Assembly (NCBI GenBank): GCA_016806645.1
Contig: JACSYO010002062.1
Coordinates: 3,662,001 to 3,726,000 of the forward strand
Source: Ophiodon elongatus
Taxonomy: Eukaryota; Chordata; Actinopteri; Perciformes; Hexagrammidae
DNA length: 64,000 nt
Direction of reading: 5' to 3'
The notes beneath the pieces were generated by a model. That model was not told where the DNA came from, made no database searches, and saw only the letters and a program-made list of their open reading frames with translations. Within the stretch, counting starts at the first letter, position 1, and each line of letters begins with the position of its first letter. Both the position numbers and the translations under genes were made by a program. Shown in pieces: positions 1-12,081 of this stretch.

Positions 1-1128
1 CAGAGAACCTTCTGTCTTGCTCACTGTGAGGCCAACAGAGAATTAGCCAGCCGAGGCCTGCGTGTCTGCAGGGGCTTAGGTCTGCCTTCATTCCCCTTTC
101 TGCAGCCAAAGCCGACACCCCTCCAGGGCATAAGGAGAGAGGAATGCACTCCGACCCTCCACCCTCCTCTCCTCACTCCCCCAGGAGGAGCAGGGATGGA
201 GGCCCCTTTATGGAAAGCAACCAAGACCCCAGGCATCAGAGGCCTCTGTTTTTCATCCTTCTGCTTACCTCCCCAACCCTTCGCCTGCTTTTTTCCCCTC
301 CTTTTGTGCGATGCTTGTTTGCAGTGGTAGAGTACACAGTGCGGTGTCTGCGGCGAGCCAGGCCGGGGCCCCTGATAAGGGCTGCGCTCGGCTGCTGTGA
401 GGGCCATGAGAGCACAAACATTACACCACTGAGTAAACGGACCCAGGGGCCCACTGCTGAGCGCCTTTGTTATTGCGGCTCACATGCAGCCGGGTCAGAG
501 CAGATAGAGAATGCAACTCATATGGCTGGCTTATCACAAAATCCAATCCTGGACCTTGTGGTACAGCCTATTCTTGGAACAAGGGGCATGTTAAGTCTCT
601 CGTTGTTTTTTCTGCCTTTTTTTTTTTCTTCTTTTTTTTTTTAGCTCTTTTAGGGATTTGAATCAAAGGCTATTTATAAGTGGAGTTATGAAAGGGCATT
701 TTAGGATAGTCTATGTTCCAGATGGCTATCTTTGCTGTTTGCTTAACTTCGATAAACTAGATGAATCATTTATGTTGAATATTTGCCCGCGATATTAATG
801 TTTAATTAAAGAGGAAATGGCTCCCCTCGAATCTCCGTTAATCTCACCGAAACTAACGTTATCTCGCACCGCTGTGGGAAAAAAGCACACGTCTCTGCCT
901 CTGCCTCTGCCTCTGCTCAGATCAGATGATCTGTAGATGTCCTTGTCTTATTGCAGGAATTTCTCTTTTAAAAGCACAACAAGTGATAGGAAACATTTTC
1001 CTCCCAGTCGGCTTAAATGGTCTTTACAAATGACCCTTCCTGACACTTATTTACCCAGTCTTTGGAGATTCCAGCACCATCTAGTGACAGAACAAAATCT
1101 GTGTATGCATCTATTGTCTGTGTTTACT
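1..1128. other. non-coding; T-rich run and AT-rich stretch
   Basis: No gene is supported. A T-rich run spans 605-643. The AT-rich stretch 650-830 contains TCF/LEF-like, MEF2-like and E-box motifs and is treated as a finding. Confidence 0.6.
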
Positions 1129-1129
1129 G

Positions 1130-1152
1130 CTTCTTCTTCTTCTTCTTCTTCT
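1130..1152 (+). repeat. (TTC)n microsatellite
   Basis: About seven copies of TTC, continuing into a short TCC tract. Confidence 0.9.
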
Positions 1153-1993
1153 CCTCCTGCCTCTGACGCTCGTCTCAGCATCTTCCGTCCGTGTTCCCGC
1201 GAGGTGCAGGATGGAGGAGCCCAGCGGAGGCCGGGTGAGTTATAGCGGGAAACAGAGACTTAAGCAGTTGTCTAAACACTGTCAGCAAAGTTCCTGGTCT
1301 TTCACAGAAAGATCTCCGTCCACGTGTTGCTGTGTGTTCCGTCTGCGGTGACACGCTGGAGGCTCTGGTTCCTGTCCAGGGCCTCGGCTCTGGCTCCGCA
1401 CCGCCCCTGCTGATGTCCCACAGGCAGCAAGGCAGCAAGGCAGCTTTTCATTTCAACTTCAAAAAATTAGGGCCTCATCGAGGAACACAAATGTGTTACT
1501 TCATTTTTCACTGTTTCTCATTATGTTGCCATGGTTTGGTTTGCGCAGCCTCGGTTCCTATCCGGGATTTTCTCTCCTGCTGATTGGACGAGATAGCCCA
1601 GGCAACACATCTTGCAGACTACTCCGGAGTTCACGAAGCGTGTCGCTTTTCTACCAAGAGACGACATTTTCCTGGAATTTTTCCTTTTTCGGGACACGCA
1701 GACCCACAGAGACCCCGAGCCGCCGGCTCTGTGTGCGCATGCCCAACACGCAACACCGGTTTCTTTGCCGCGCCAGCGTTTTAGTGGAAGTTCGGGTCAC
1801 TCTGCCATTCCAGCTTTCTCTGTTCTCGTCCCCGATCCACGGCCCGGCGTCTCCGTCCAGACTGTGCAGACGGAGCGGTCTCACCTTGGTACACCCCGCG
1901 GCGCTTAATGAAAACTGACGACAGATCAGTCATTAGAGCTACACACAGCAGCCATTTATACTCTTAATCTGTCACACACAGGTGACCTTGGGA

Positions 1994-1996
<3 letters not shown>
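1153..1996. other. CpG-rich, promoter-like block
   Basis: CpG dinucleotides are frequent here compared with neighbouring sequence, especially at 1,680-1,910. An inverted CCAAT box lies at 1,583-1,587 and an NRF1-like TGCGCATGC at 1,734-1,742. A possible start codon followed by a donor lies at 1,211-1,240. No second exon is identified, so no gene is called. Confidence 0.35.
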
Positions 1997-2039
<43 letters not shown>

Positions 2040-2079
2040 TGTGCGTGTGTGTGTGTGCTTGTGTGCGCGTGTGTGTGTG
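1997..2079 (+). repeat. (GT)n microsatellite
   Basis: Pure GT to about 2,035, then interrupted GT/GC repeats. Confidence 0.95.
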
Positions 2080-3780
2080 ATCTTTCTGGTCTGTTTGCAT
2101 AACGGGGATGTTGATGGCATGAACATGAATATCTGCATTTGTGTTCTTTTGTTAAAGAAAAACAGCATGGTGTGACAACATTAATTATTCAGCAGCTACA
2201 ACTGTTTAAAACAGCTATAGTCAATATCTTTCCATCACAATCGATCCAATGACTGCGTGAAATTTGAAAGTGGTCAATTGCAGTGACTCTGCAGTCCCCC
2301 TCAGTCTTTTAGTCTCTTTTACCTCGTTGTTTTGGCTTTCCGGCCCACAACTTTAACGTCTGGTTCGGTCTCGTTTCCAGCCGTAGCAGGCAGCTGCTTT
2401 CTGGGAAAAGGTTTGAAAAAGAAATAAATACTGACAGCAAATATATAAAGTTCGCAACTAGTCGATGAACATAGTATTGGGGATTTAGCAGTTAAAGGGA
2501 CAGATATTTTCCTCAGAAGTTGGTGGAGACCCAAACAGAGGTTAAAGGAGAGTGAATATTGGACTTGGTCAATAACACAGAAAGCCATTGGAGAAAAAAC
2601 TGAAATATTAAGGTTTCCAGCCACATAAACCTAAATAGACCAGAATGCAGTGCAGTACATGTTTTTTTTTAAGTCGGGCACAACTTTTTATAAACTAGGA
2701 AAGCTCTAGCTATGCTATCGCCACTCCAACTCCTCTTTTTGCGTACACAGAAATGAATCCCAGTCAGACACATACTGGGTTTGTCATCCTTGGAAATGAT
2801 TGAACTAACAAGCAGCAGCAGAGGTAGTGTGGACGAGGCAGGGTGAAAGGAAAGTGGGAACACTTGAAAAGTAAATTGGAACACGTTCCACTTTGCACTG
2901 AGCAAAAGATTGATTACTCACGACGCTTCAAAAGAGTCCACGGATGGAATTTTCCTGTTAGGTGTGCGTCTCTATGCATGTCTGTGTACATTTTCATACA
3001 TCCAGGGATGTACTTAAGAAGCCGAAAGCCTTCGTGTCCCAACTAGCACAGAGTCAGCGAGATGAAAGGCAAATCAAGACAATCTTTGAATTCAGATTCG
3101 CATTCCGGGAGGCTTGGGCAACCTTGTAAAAAAAAAAAAAATGAAAAGAAGACTTTTAAGTAAGTTTTATTAGTCATTAATAACACTTTAACAAGACATT
3201 CACATTAAGAATGAATCCAATTCACTAGTCTTTCGAAACGATCGCCTCAGCTTTGCACTATCGACATTAAACAGATTGAGTCGACCAGACTCACTTGTTG
3301 TTGTTCCCCCGGTCCGAGCGGCGCTGGAGACGAGCCAGAGCTCTTCATAACCCGCAACAACATTTGCGAAACATTGTCTCAGTGATCTCTTGTTTTTTGC
3401 CACTGACTTCTCCGGCCTCATTAACATGATTAATGGATCTCTAAGAGGCTAATGGTAATGCAGCCGGATCCAAGCATAGCATTGGATTTCCACAGCTTTT
3501 TAATTTCTCATCACTCATTCAGGGAAAGTCGTTCACGTCTCTTGGTGAGACATTAGCTTTGAGTGTAATGGCTGAGACTCTCCAAGAGGGAGAGCCAGTT
3601 AAATGCTTTCCTAATGAGCCTTTCTGCCCTCTCATCGAAGAGCCACTTTCATACTTGAAAGAAAATCCCTCCATCATCTGATCCTTGATGCATCTGCATG
3701 GCTGTACTTCTGGGAATGTGGTGGCTCTGGACATGCACTGTGCCTCCTCACTTGCCCCATACCAGAAAAGGTATTACTAT
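2080..3780. other. non-coding, no recognised element
   Basis: Unique-looking sequence with a short A run at 3,128-3,140. I see no gene, RNA or repeat family here. Confidence 0.6.
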
Positions 3781-3974
3781 CCCCCCCCCCCCCCCACTTG
3801 TTGCTCCTCTTAATGAGGAATTTCATTTAACGGGGAAGTGATCCGTTCGGTCCGAGCATAAATTGCAGATAATTGTGCCATTTGGAGGCCAGATAGCGGG
3901 GTCGCTAGACAGAACAGCTAGGCTGGGTGAAAGTGGATGCCTGGGAGTTCATGGTTGGCTGAAGCTAAATGCAC

Positions 3975-4011
<37 letters not shown>

Positions 4012-4022
4012 GTGTGTGTGTG
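3781..4022 (+). repeat. C15 run and (TG)n microsatellite
   Basis: A run of 15 C at 3,781-3,795 and a TG repeat at 3,980-4,022, with unique sequence between. Confidence 0.9.
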
Positions 4023-4351
4023 AGAGAGCTCCTCCCTGTGTTTGTTCTTCTATTCGCAGTGGGTTTTAAAACAGGCCGGCGCTGGCTGAGGAGTATACTT
4101 TTTAACTGTAATTGTCCGCTACAATAACAGCCACCATGTTTGCTCTGGCAGCACACACAGCGTGTACAGCCTGTGTGAGAGGGGCTCGGTTCCAGCACTG
4201 TAAGGCCCGTGTTTTATTTTCCTTCGGTATCTCGCTTCAACGACGGGCTGCCAAGATCTGCGAGGGCAACGGGAGTGCACAAAGATAATGTGCGAGGCGT
4301 TGCTTAATTCCCACTCTTAACATCCAACTCTTACTCTCACAAATCATCAGG

Positions 4352-4353
<2 letters not shown>

Positions 4354-4446
<93 letters not shown>
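4354..4446 (+). repeat. (TC)n microsatellite, 93 bases
   Basis: An uninterrupted TC repeat, the longest perfect dinucleotide tract in the window. A polypurine-polypyrimidine tract of this length can form triplex (H-DNA). Confidence 0.97.
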
Positions 4447-4449
<3 letters not shown>

Positions 4450-4640
4450 ACAGTGGCTGGCACACGCAGGGTGAGCCGGTGCAGGGTTGTATCCCCCCCC
4501 GAGGTGAGGTGGCGTCCCAGCACAAGCTCAGTCAGGTGCAGTCGTTGGAGGCCGGGTTAAGTGGTGCCCCGAGTCTGCACACAGGAGCTTAAGTTTTTGA
4601 CTGACAGCTCTTTAAAGCACGGGCCCTGAAGCTGGTCCAG

Positions 4641-4690
4641 GTGTGTGTGAGAGAGAGAGAGAGAGACAGAGAGAGAGCGAGCGAGAGAGG
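4641..4690 (+). repeat. GT then GA-rich simple repeat
   Basis: A short GT tract running into interrupted GA repeats with GC steps. Confidence 0.85.
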
Positions 4691-5220
4691 CTGAGCTTCA
4701 GCACACAGAGCCCGATTAGGAGCTTCCCCCTGTGAGCAGACCAGTCAGGCAGATTGGAATGATGACATCGTGTCTGTGGAGAGACAGGTTGATTTATCAG
4801 CCTGCAGGTTCTCTGTGCTTTAACAACACACTTGGTGGGTTCCAATAGATCATATAATCATAAGGAGAAGTGTGGTGATATTCCATATTTTTGTAATTGT
4901 CAAAACAATGTTGATAAGCTACAGTGTTGCTTATGGTATTATTTATTTATTGTATTCATTATTTACTATTGAATTATTGTCAGTAGGAACAAGTGGGTTG
5001 AGTGCAACAGAATCTGGGAAATTCAAGAGATAGAGGAATATGACAGCATTGCTAAAAATAATTCAGAGGAGGGGGGGTTCAGACAGTTGATGGGATTAAA
5101 AAGAATCCCCAAGTCTAGAACAGAAGACGAAGGAAAGAAGTAAAGTAAAAACTATTTCCCTCTATCATCACAGTTCAAAGACCGACATCCTTAGGTCTAT
5201 ATGTTACATGTTCTGTTGCA

Positions 5221-5221
<1 letters not shown>

Positions 5222-5257
<36 letters not shown>

Positions 5258-5324
5258 CTTTTTTTATTGCACATATTTGCATATATATATATATATATAT
5301 ATATATGCAAATATGTGCAATAAA
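5222..5324. repeat. (AT)n tract and perfect 62-bp palindrome
   Basis: An AT repeat at 5,222-5,253 is followed by a perfect inverted repeat at 5,263-5,324. Each 31-base arm has 18 non-repetitive bases (TTTATTGCACATATTTGC on the left) plus 13 bases of alternating AT, with no spacer. It can extrude as a cruciform. A further AT/GT-rich stretch lies at 5,381-5,405. Confidence 0.95.
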
Positions 5325-5405
5325 GAAAGTTGGAATGAGTTTGGTCAAAAGGGTAATAAGATGCAGTGCAATGTACAGAATATGTATATATATGTATATA
5401 TGTAC

Positions 5406-8101
5406 ATAACTGTATGTCTACAGTCATGAGTCACAATATAACACAATTTCTTTTTCATTTCTTCCTCCAGTGGAATACTTTATATTCTATATTGCTACTT
5501 TGCATTTTATTGGAATTTTATTGTTTTAGTCTGTTCATATTTCAAATATCTGACTTTATAGATGCTATATCCGTCATGTGTAGCATGAAGGGGGCTACAA
5601 CTGCATTTCACTGTGCAACCCTGTGTAGAATTGTCCTGGTTAAACTTCGGCCTACCATACTTAAAATAGTTGTGCATGCACAGTCTTCCTGTGCAGTGAG
5701 GCATTATTGCCAACAGTTCAGCTGAACTCACTTTCAGTTTCACATCAAAGCTGTTCAGATGAACTGGCTTAAGTGGATTGTTTTTAACCTGTCAAATCCT
5801 CTGATCTCTCGTTTTCTTTCCCTGGTCCGGCTTTGTTGTGGCGGTGCCTCAGTGGAGTCATTATAGCAGCAAGTTATAATAAAACGATATTGATTGTCTC
5901 TTAAAATGAGAGCCAGAACCATCCTCCTCCCAGAAATGTCGGAATCGGTTAGAGGCCCTGATCTCTGTCCTTGGGAAATCATCACCAGATCACTTCCTGT
6001 CCGCACTGGCAACAGGAAATCAATGCAGGCACGAAACGCAATCATCAGCCGAGGCCGCCATCTGCTCAGCCACCACAGGAGAGTGTGTTTTGTCTTATTC
6101 AGGAGCTCTGAGAGAACATTCCCCATGAGGCAAACTACATACCCTCTGTCTCCTCCGCTCATGTCAACCTCTGTGAGTCCGGGCTGCAGCAACAGGGACC
6201 CCTGCGATGTGTCATTGATTAATAGCCAAGGTTGTTCTCACTGACACTTTTGGCTCTACATATCAAGTGCGACGTCAGAGGCCAGTTATTTCATCTGTCA
6301 CCTCTCAGTTTCATAACATGTCCGCCTTTTTTTGAGCGATCCGAGGCTCCACCAGATCTCACTTTGAGCAGCCTGAACCCAAGCACCGCGAGGCAATGTT
6401 TTGGCAGAAGGTCGGAGGTCGACCTTCATTTGAGCGTTCAATGAAGCAATTTGCCTCTTCGCCCCGGAGAGAGACATACCCAGCAAGTCTACGGTGTATT
6501 CATCCAGAAAAATAACTGATTAAACCACAACAACCGCGTGAGACTCACATAAAGGCAGGAATTTACACCTATTTAGACTCCTGAACAAATAAGACATTGA
6601 CTATGAATAGATCTCAAAGCAAAGGGGGGATGTGGACGACATGAATTAATCAATTTGATTCACATGTTTAAGTTTCAAGTAAAAGAGGTATGGGGGCGGG
6701 GGTTGAATTTTCCATCTCCAGAGCGATTACTGTCATAACTCAGTACCTTATCCTCTAATGGTGGTTGTTTTTGAGTTTTTTGCGGATGTAAGTCCTGTCC
6801 TTACATGCATGCATCAAATTACTGTAAATATTTATGTCCGCCTCTCTTGAATAGAGCCCTACTGTATCGGAAGAGAGGAAAATGAGGTCGGGGGAGGAGG
6901 CGGAGACCCGTAAATGGAGCAGTATTTGGATTGTTACAGTCGTCGGATAATACTCCATTAATCTCACCTCTCATGTGTGTTTCCCATCACAAAGCATTCT
7001 GTCCGGATTCTCATGAGAGAGTTAGTTAATCTTTACGGGGTTAGCGGAGCTCCATATGGAAAATTGTCTGGCAAAGCAAAAGGCTTGGCTCGGCTCGGCT
7101 CGGCCTGTCATGACATGACGCCCGCCTCCCTCTCTCCTGCGGTTCCTCCTGTGTTTTGTTTGTTTGTTTAGTCGGCCGAACACCGTTTTCTGGACGCTGG
7201 TGCTCTTTGGTGTGTGACTCTAGTCATAATGTTAGGATTTTTGAGGCTCACTTTGGTGTGACTTTTCCTCGCTGAACAACAATGCCACTTAAAAAAAAAC
7301 TAAAAACAAACACAGCTATTGGGATTTTGACTTTGCCAGTTCCACAAGAATGAGAAAACAGCAACGAGCGACTGGTGACAAATACATTCTGTCAACTGGA
7401 TTCCTCCTTTTTCTTTTCCTTTTTTTCAACCACTACTATGTTTTCCTAAAAATTTGTTTATTTTAGTGCTTCAGGTTTTTATTAGCATTAGGCAGCGCTG
7501 TGGGGTAGCAGCTTTGGCGAGAAGCAGCGAAGTAAGCTCGCAGTGCCAACCAGCTCGTCAGATGGTCTGCGCTTTGCAGGAGGTAAAGAGTACGTTTTTT
7601 TAATTTTTTTATTTTTATAAACCAACGGTGCTCCACAGACACACAAATGCATGCCAGAGTCTATAAACACACAAGTCTCTCTCGCACAGACATACACAGT
7701 CTCAGTGTCTCTCTCTCCCTGTTGGGGGTAGATGTCATAGGTGCTCCGCTTGCCAAAGGAAATCACTGTTGTATTTATGTATGCGAGTGCAACTATTATT
7801 ACAGGGAATGTTTTAAACTGGAGAAAATGGGGGTAATGAATGAGACTCATACATTCCACAATTCCAGTGGTTTCTTCTCCCCCACTCACCCCTCCTCTGC
7901 AAAACAATGAGACATTGTCGCTAGAGAGAAGAAATCCCTATTCAACAGGCTGCTGCTGCTGCTGCTGCTTTCCCCTCTTTCCCTCTCATGTCTTTCTTCC
8001 ACACAATTTTTTTCTGCGCTCACTTTTTCCTTATTTGTCGTGTTATTTATATGAGCTCACCCCCGCTCACACTGGGCAGCTTCAGAATGGAAGGTTCCCT
8101 T
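5406..8101. other. non-coding, no recognised element
   Basis: No gene or dispersed repeat is recognised. Several open frames exist, but none has known motifs or a plausible exon structure. Confidence 0.55.
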
Positions 8102-8141
8102 GGGGGGGGGGTGGGGGGTGGGGGGTAGTGGTGGCAGGTTA

Positions 8142-8179
<38 letters not shown>
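8102..8179 (+). repeat. G-run cluster followed by (GT)n
   Basis: G runs of 10, 6 and 6 separated by single T at 8,102-8,125, then a GT repeat at 8,144-8,179. The G runs fit a quadruplex-forming pattern. Confidence 0.9.
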
Positions 8180-8180
<1 letters not shown>

Positions 8181-9823
8181 TACAAAAAGTGAGAGTGTGA
8201 CCCACTGGCCACCCCTGTACAGAGGGCCCTTTGTGCATGTCCCTGGTTTATAACACCTCCACTCTTCTCTACTCCGCTCTCCTTTTTTACGCCATTCCCT
8301 TTCTCTGCAGCCGCTGCCAATCCTGCCCACTGACACTTTCATGTACACACACGCACACACACACACACAAACACGGATCAAACCGCTTTTTATTGTAGGC
8401 AGGGATCGCTCATTCTTTCCAGGGAGGGAAGCGTGTCGTGAACTCTGCGGCTCTGAGCCCAGGGCTCTGGCAGTGGCGGCCTGTGATGCAGCCACAAATT
8501 CAAACCGGGTCCCCCCCGGTCTGGAACATCCTGCTGCTGTGTCTCTTGCTTAGATTGGAATAGCACCCAGATGTTGGGGTGTATTCAAACGCTTTGGTGT
8601 ACTTGCAAATCATGGTATCGATGTTCTCTCTACCCCTGTTGATATATTCATCTCAGAGGTACCCTGAATGCCCCTTCGGGCCCCCAGCAGTCATCACCTC
8701 TTGTGTTTCCTGCTGCTGCTGCTGTCATACTGCTGTTCCTCTTTATCACATTAACTCGATGCAAAGATGCTCCATTGGTGCGAAATGGGGACCCTGCCAA
8801 AGGGGTTTAAACCATGAAAATATTATGTTACTGTACTGCATAAAACTGATTACTGTGTCTATTTTCTCGAGACCCAGAAATAGCGTTTAGTCTGCGAAGC
8901 CACTTTGGCGGAGTGGCCAAGACTTCACTGTTTGGGTTCAGGACCGACAGGAGGCACATTGTCTGAGCAGATAACTCGGCTAGTCCAGCCGACTTATCCG
9001 CTGCTGAGGAGAAGGCGCCTGCAGAGCGATACAGACAGAAGTGAAGAAAACATGGCGCTTGTTTTCTTTGTCATTAAACAAGCCCTGATTGTGCCCAGAC
9101 AAGTTGAGTGGATTAGCCAATTAGAAGCTGGCAAAGTGCTGCAGTGACAATCAGGGGAGGGGCTAAAGATGTATGCGTTTAGTCTGTTCAACTCAAAGCT
9201 GCTAGTGAAACAATGATGGCTCCGTAATAGCACAATATGCTAAGATCTGTCAAGTAATTTAATAAAACGCAATATTTTAAGTCATGTTTTTCCGGGCCAG
9301 AAAAAGCCAATAAAACCTACCTCATCAGAGCAGCAACATATGGTTTTATTGTAATTCCCCTTAAATTCTAATCGCTTTCATTACTTCTATAAAAACTATA
9401 AAAATAAATTCATATTTTCTCCGTATGAAAGTACTCATAACATCTGTCCCCTCCACTTTTAATGAATACAGATTCAGTGCTGCGTTTGTTTAGCTCTCCT
9501 CTAAAGTTTGAATATTCTGTCAACAGCAGAGTGGCAAACGTTTTCCTTTTGAAACGACGTTCCGTGGGATCCGTAAGGAACGTCGACGAGAGAGGAAGCC
9601 GAGACGCAAAAAGATTTATGAAGCTCCCCCTAAAAGTCAATATGGGTTTCAAGTTACGTCTATGGCGCTGTGGAGATTTATGCTTAATAAGCTTCAGGTG
9701 TTGGCTGGCTTTGGTTTGGGCTGGGGAGGGCAGTGGTGGTGGTCGGGGTGGTGGGGGTGGTGGGGTGGTTGCTTGTGGGGGAGCGGAGTGAGTGACTGTT
9801 TTACACGCGCACATACACATCTG
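8180..9823. other. non-coding, no recognised element
   Basis: Unique-looking sequence with a short CA tract near 8,345-8,370 and a TGG-rich stretch at 9,728-9,770. Nothing else is recognised. Confidence 0.55.
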
Positions 9824-10328
9824 CACACACACACACACACACACACGTGGACACGCGGCCATTTTTGCTGTCACAGTCTCAACCGACGTTTCAATTTGCA
9901 CGGCTGCCTTGCGTCTGGGAAACAGAGCTACCTTTGTGCCCACCTCTCCAATGGGTTCACGGGGACGTCCGCAAACGCCCGTATGACAACACACAGCCTG
10001 TCGAGGGTCGAGGGTGAGCAGAGACAAATGGAAAAGCCAACATACGACTAATAAGCAGAGAAGGGGGAGGAATGTGCCCGAGAGAGGTCAGAGGGGAGAT
10101 TGACAGCATGTATTAACGGCGCTCCCCCGCAGCTCCTCCTCCTCCTCCTCCTCCTCCTCTTCCCTCCCATCTTTCGCCCTCTGCCGTGTTGCTGCGCTGT
10201 TCATGTGAGTGACGGGCACTTTGCGCAGGTAGGAACGTGAATCTAAGGTCAGTCTGTGTGTGGAAGCCGTGCCTCCTTTCACCAAGAGGCAGGTGGCACG
10301 AGGCGGAGAGGATCTCAAGAGCATCACG

Positions 10329-10399
<71 letters not shown>
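9824..10399. repeat. simple-repeat cluster: CA, CTC and GT tracts
   Basis: A CA repeat at 9,824-9,846, a CTC tract at 10,133-10,160 and a 69-base pure GT repeat at 10,331-10,399, separated by unique sequence. Confidence 0.9.
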
Positions 10400-10400
<1 letters not shown>

Positions 10401-11595
10401 CGCCGGCGTCAAGTGGGGTGTTCGACACCTGCACAAAGACATATTCTACCACCTCCACCCACATCTGTCTGGTCTTGCCCCCACCCGGAACCCCACCCCC
10501 ACCCCCCCCTCCCCCTCTACTCTTCCCCAAGTCCCTCTTAGATCCTACCTGCCATTCATAAGCCGATTGTAAATCATCGCAGCGAGCATTCCTCCTGACA
10601 GCCTGAAAGTGTCTCGACAAGACCGTCCAAAAATGTGCATGAATGTGAACTGGAATCACGTGAAATTCAATAGCAGGGAATGCGCTCGCCTATATGGCCG
10701 CGCAGACTCCCACCCTTCCCCGCTTCGCTCAGTTTTATTTCCCAAAGAGACACCGTGAGAAGAGCCAGCTGTGGCTGTATAGGAATTCTCTACCTAAAGT
10801 GATGCGTCTCTCTTTCTCCTATTCCCACTTGATCCCACATACTTGTCTTTTGTCTTTCTGTGAGCGGTAAACATTAGTTTAATTAAAGCCATTGTGAGGA
10901 CTGAACGGGGCCACCCGCAGCAACAGGTCATTAAGTTGGCAAAGCTGAAAATGAGACAAATTAAAAGTAGTCTCTATGGGAAATTGAAGAAAACAACTTA
11001 ATTGCATCTCTCCCAGGTTATTCACCCTTATTTGAGGTATGGCAGCATCTTCTCTTTTGCGCCATATTTCAAGACATGAGAGAATCCATTGTGTTTGCAG
11101 CACACACAAAAAAAAAAAAAGCATCAGTTAACTCGCTGAACTAGAATATATATTTTCAAGGCCACATGTTCCCCCGGGGAGGAACAATGCTATGCGGTGT
11201 TCATATGCTACCGTGGTATTGTTTAACAGCACGGTTAAAGTGGGTTGGGAAGCGATGATTGCAGGTATTTGTACACAAGGTCACAGCCAAGAGGGAAAAG
11301 AACAGCCTGTTGATTCGATTGGTTCGTCCTGTGGTGTTATTGTGTGTCGCGTAAAATGGCACAAGTGGCTCTTATTCAGCAGACACACGCTGGAGGGCCA
11401 TGCCTTTCTCCTCAGCACAATGGCCCACGATTCCCTGGGCAGTTCTCATGTGGATCGCCTTACCCACGCTGCCTTGGTGGCTCACCTGAGGACCGGCCCG
11501 GCAGCCTAAACCTGCTGCGGTCACACGGAGGGAGTTACAGCTCCATCCGTAAACACCAGCGGAGACAACACCAGAGAGGGACTTCACGCTGCCTC
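10400..11595. other. non-coding, no recognised element
   Basis: No gene or repeat family is recognised. A short A run is at 11,108-11,120. Confidence 0.55.
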
Positions 11596-11815
11596 CCAAA
11601 AAAATGGCGTTTGAGCTGCTATAACAACTGGAAAGCCCCCGTTCTTGAATACACCCGTGCACATGCTCGCAATTATGTGAGACATTAGTAGCACACTTTC
11701 AGTGCATGGAAGCGGTGCATTCAACTGTGTCAAGAGAGAACTGTACACTGTCACCCAAGCTGCTGCCGTAGAGGTGCTTTTTCCCTTCTCCAAGCCAATC
11801 GCAGGCTTTCCCTGT
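11596..11815 (+). repeat. dispersed repeat A, copy 1
   Basis: Clearly related to 13,681-13,880 in the same orientation. Shared blocks include GTTTGAGC near the start, TTCTTGAATACA, AGCACACTTTCAGTG and GTGCATTCAACTGTGTC, with scattered substitutions and small indels between. I do not recognise the family. Confidence 0.8.
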
Positions 11816-12061
11816 CGGCGAAAACAGGTCCACGTGCTCTCCGAGCTGAACTCTCGGATTCTTGGAGGAGATTGAAACACAAGACAACGGGGCAACCGGA
11901 CACTACACACACCTCAAAACATACACTGGCTATCGCGTTACGCCACTAGTTTCTGCAAACGGCCGCGCGACCTCACGCCTAAGTGAGAACACACAACCTC
12001 ACACCTGAATGGGAACGCGCAAACACATCGACAATTAGCTCGGTGTGTGGCTTTTTCACCC

Positions 12062-12081
12062 GGTGGTGGTGGTGGTGGTGG
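12062..12081 (+). repeat. (GGT)n microsatellite
   Basis: Six to seven copies of GGT. Confidence 0.85.

Noticed and set aside
8900..8950. GGCGGAGTGGCCAAGAC, resembling the start of a tRNA-Leu/Ser type sequence
   Set aside because: No matching acceptor stem, anticodon arm or B box follows at the right distance.
9410..10027. 205-codon open frame on the minus strand
   Set aside because: It runs through CA, CTC-like and CCACC simple repeats, has no recognisable domain and no exon structure.
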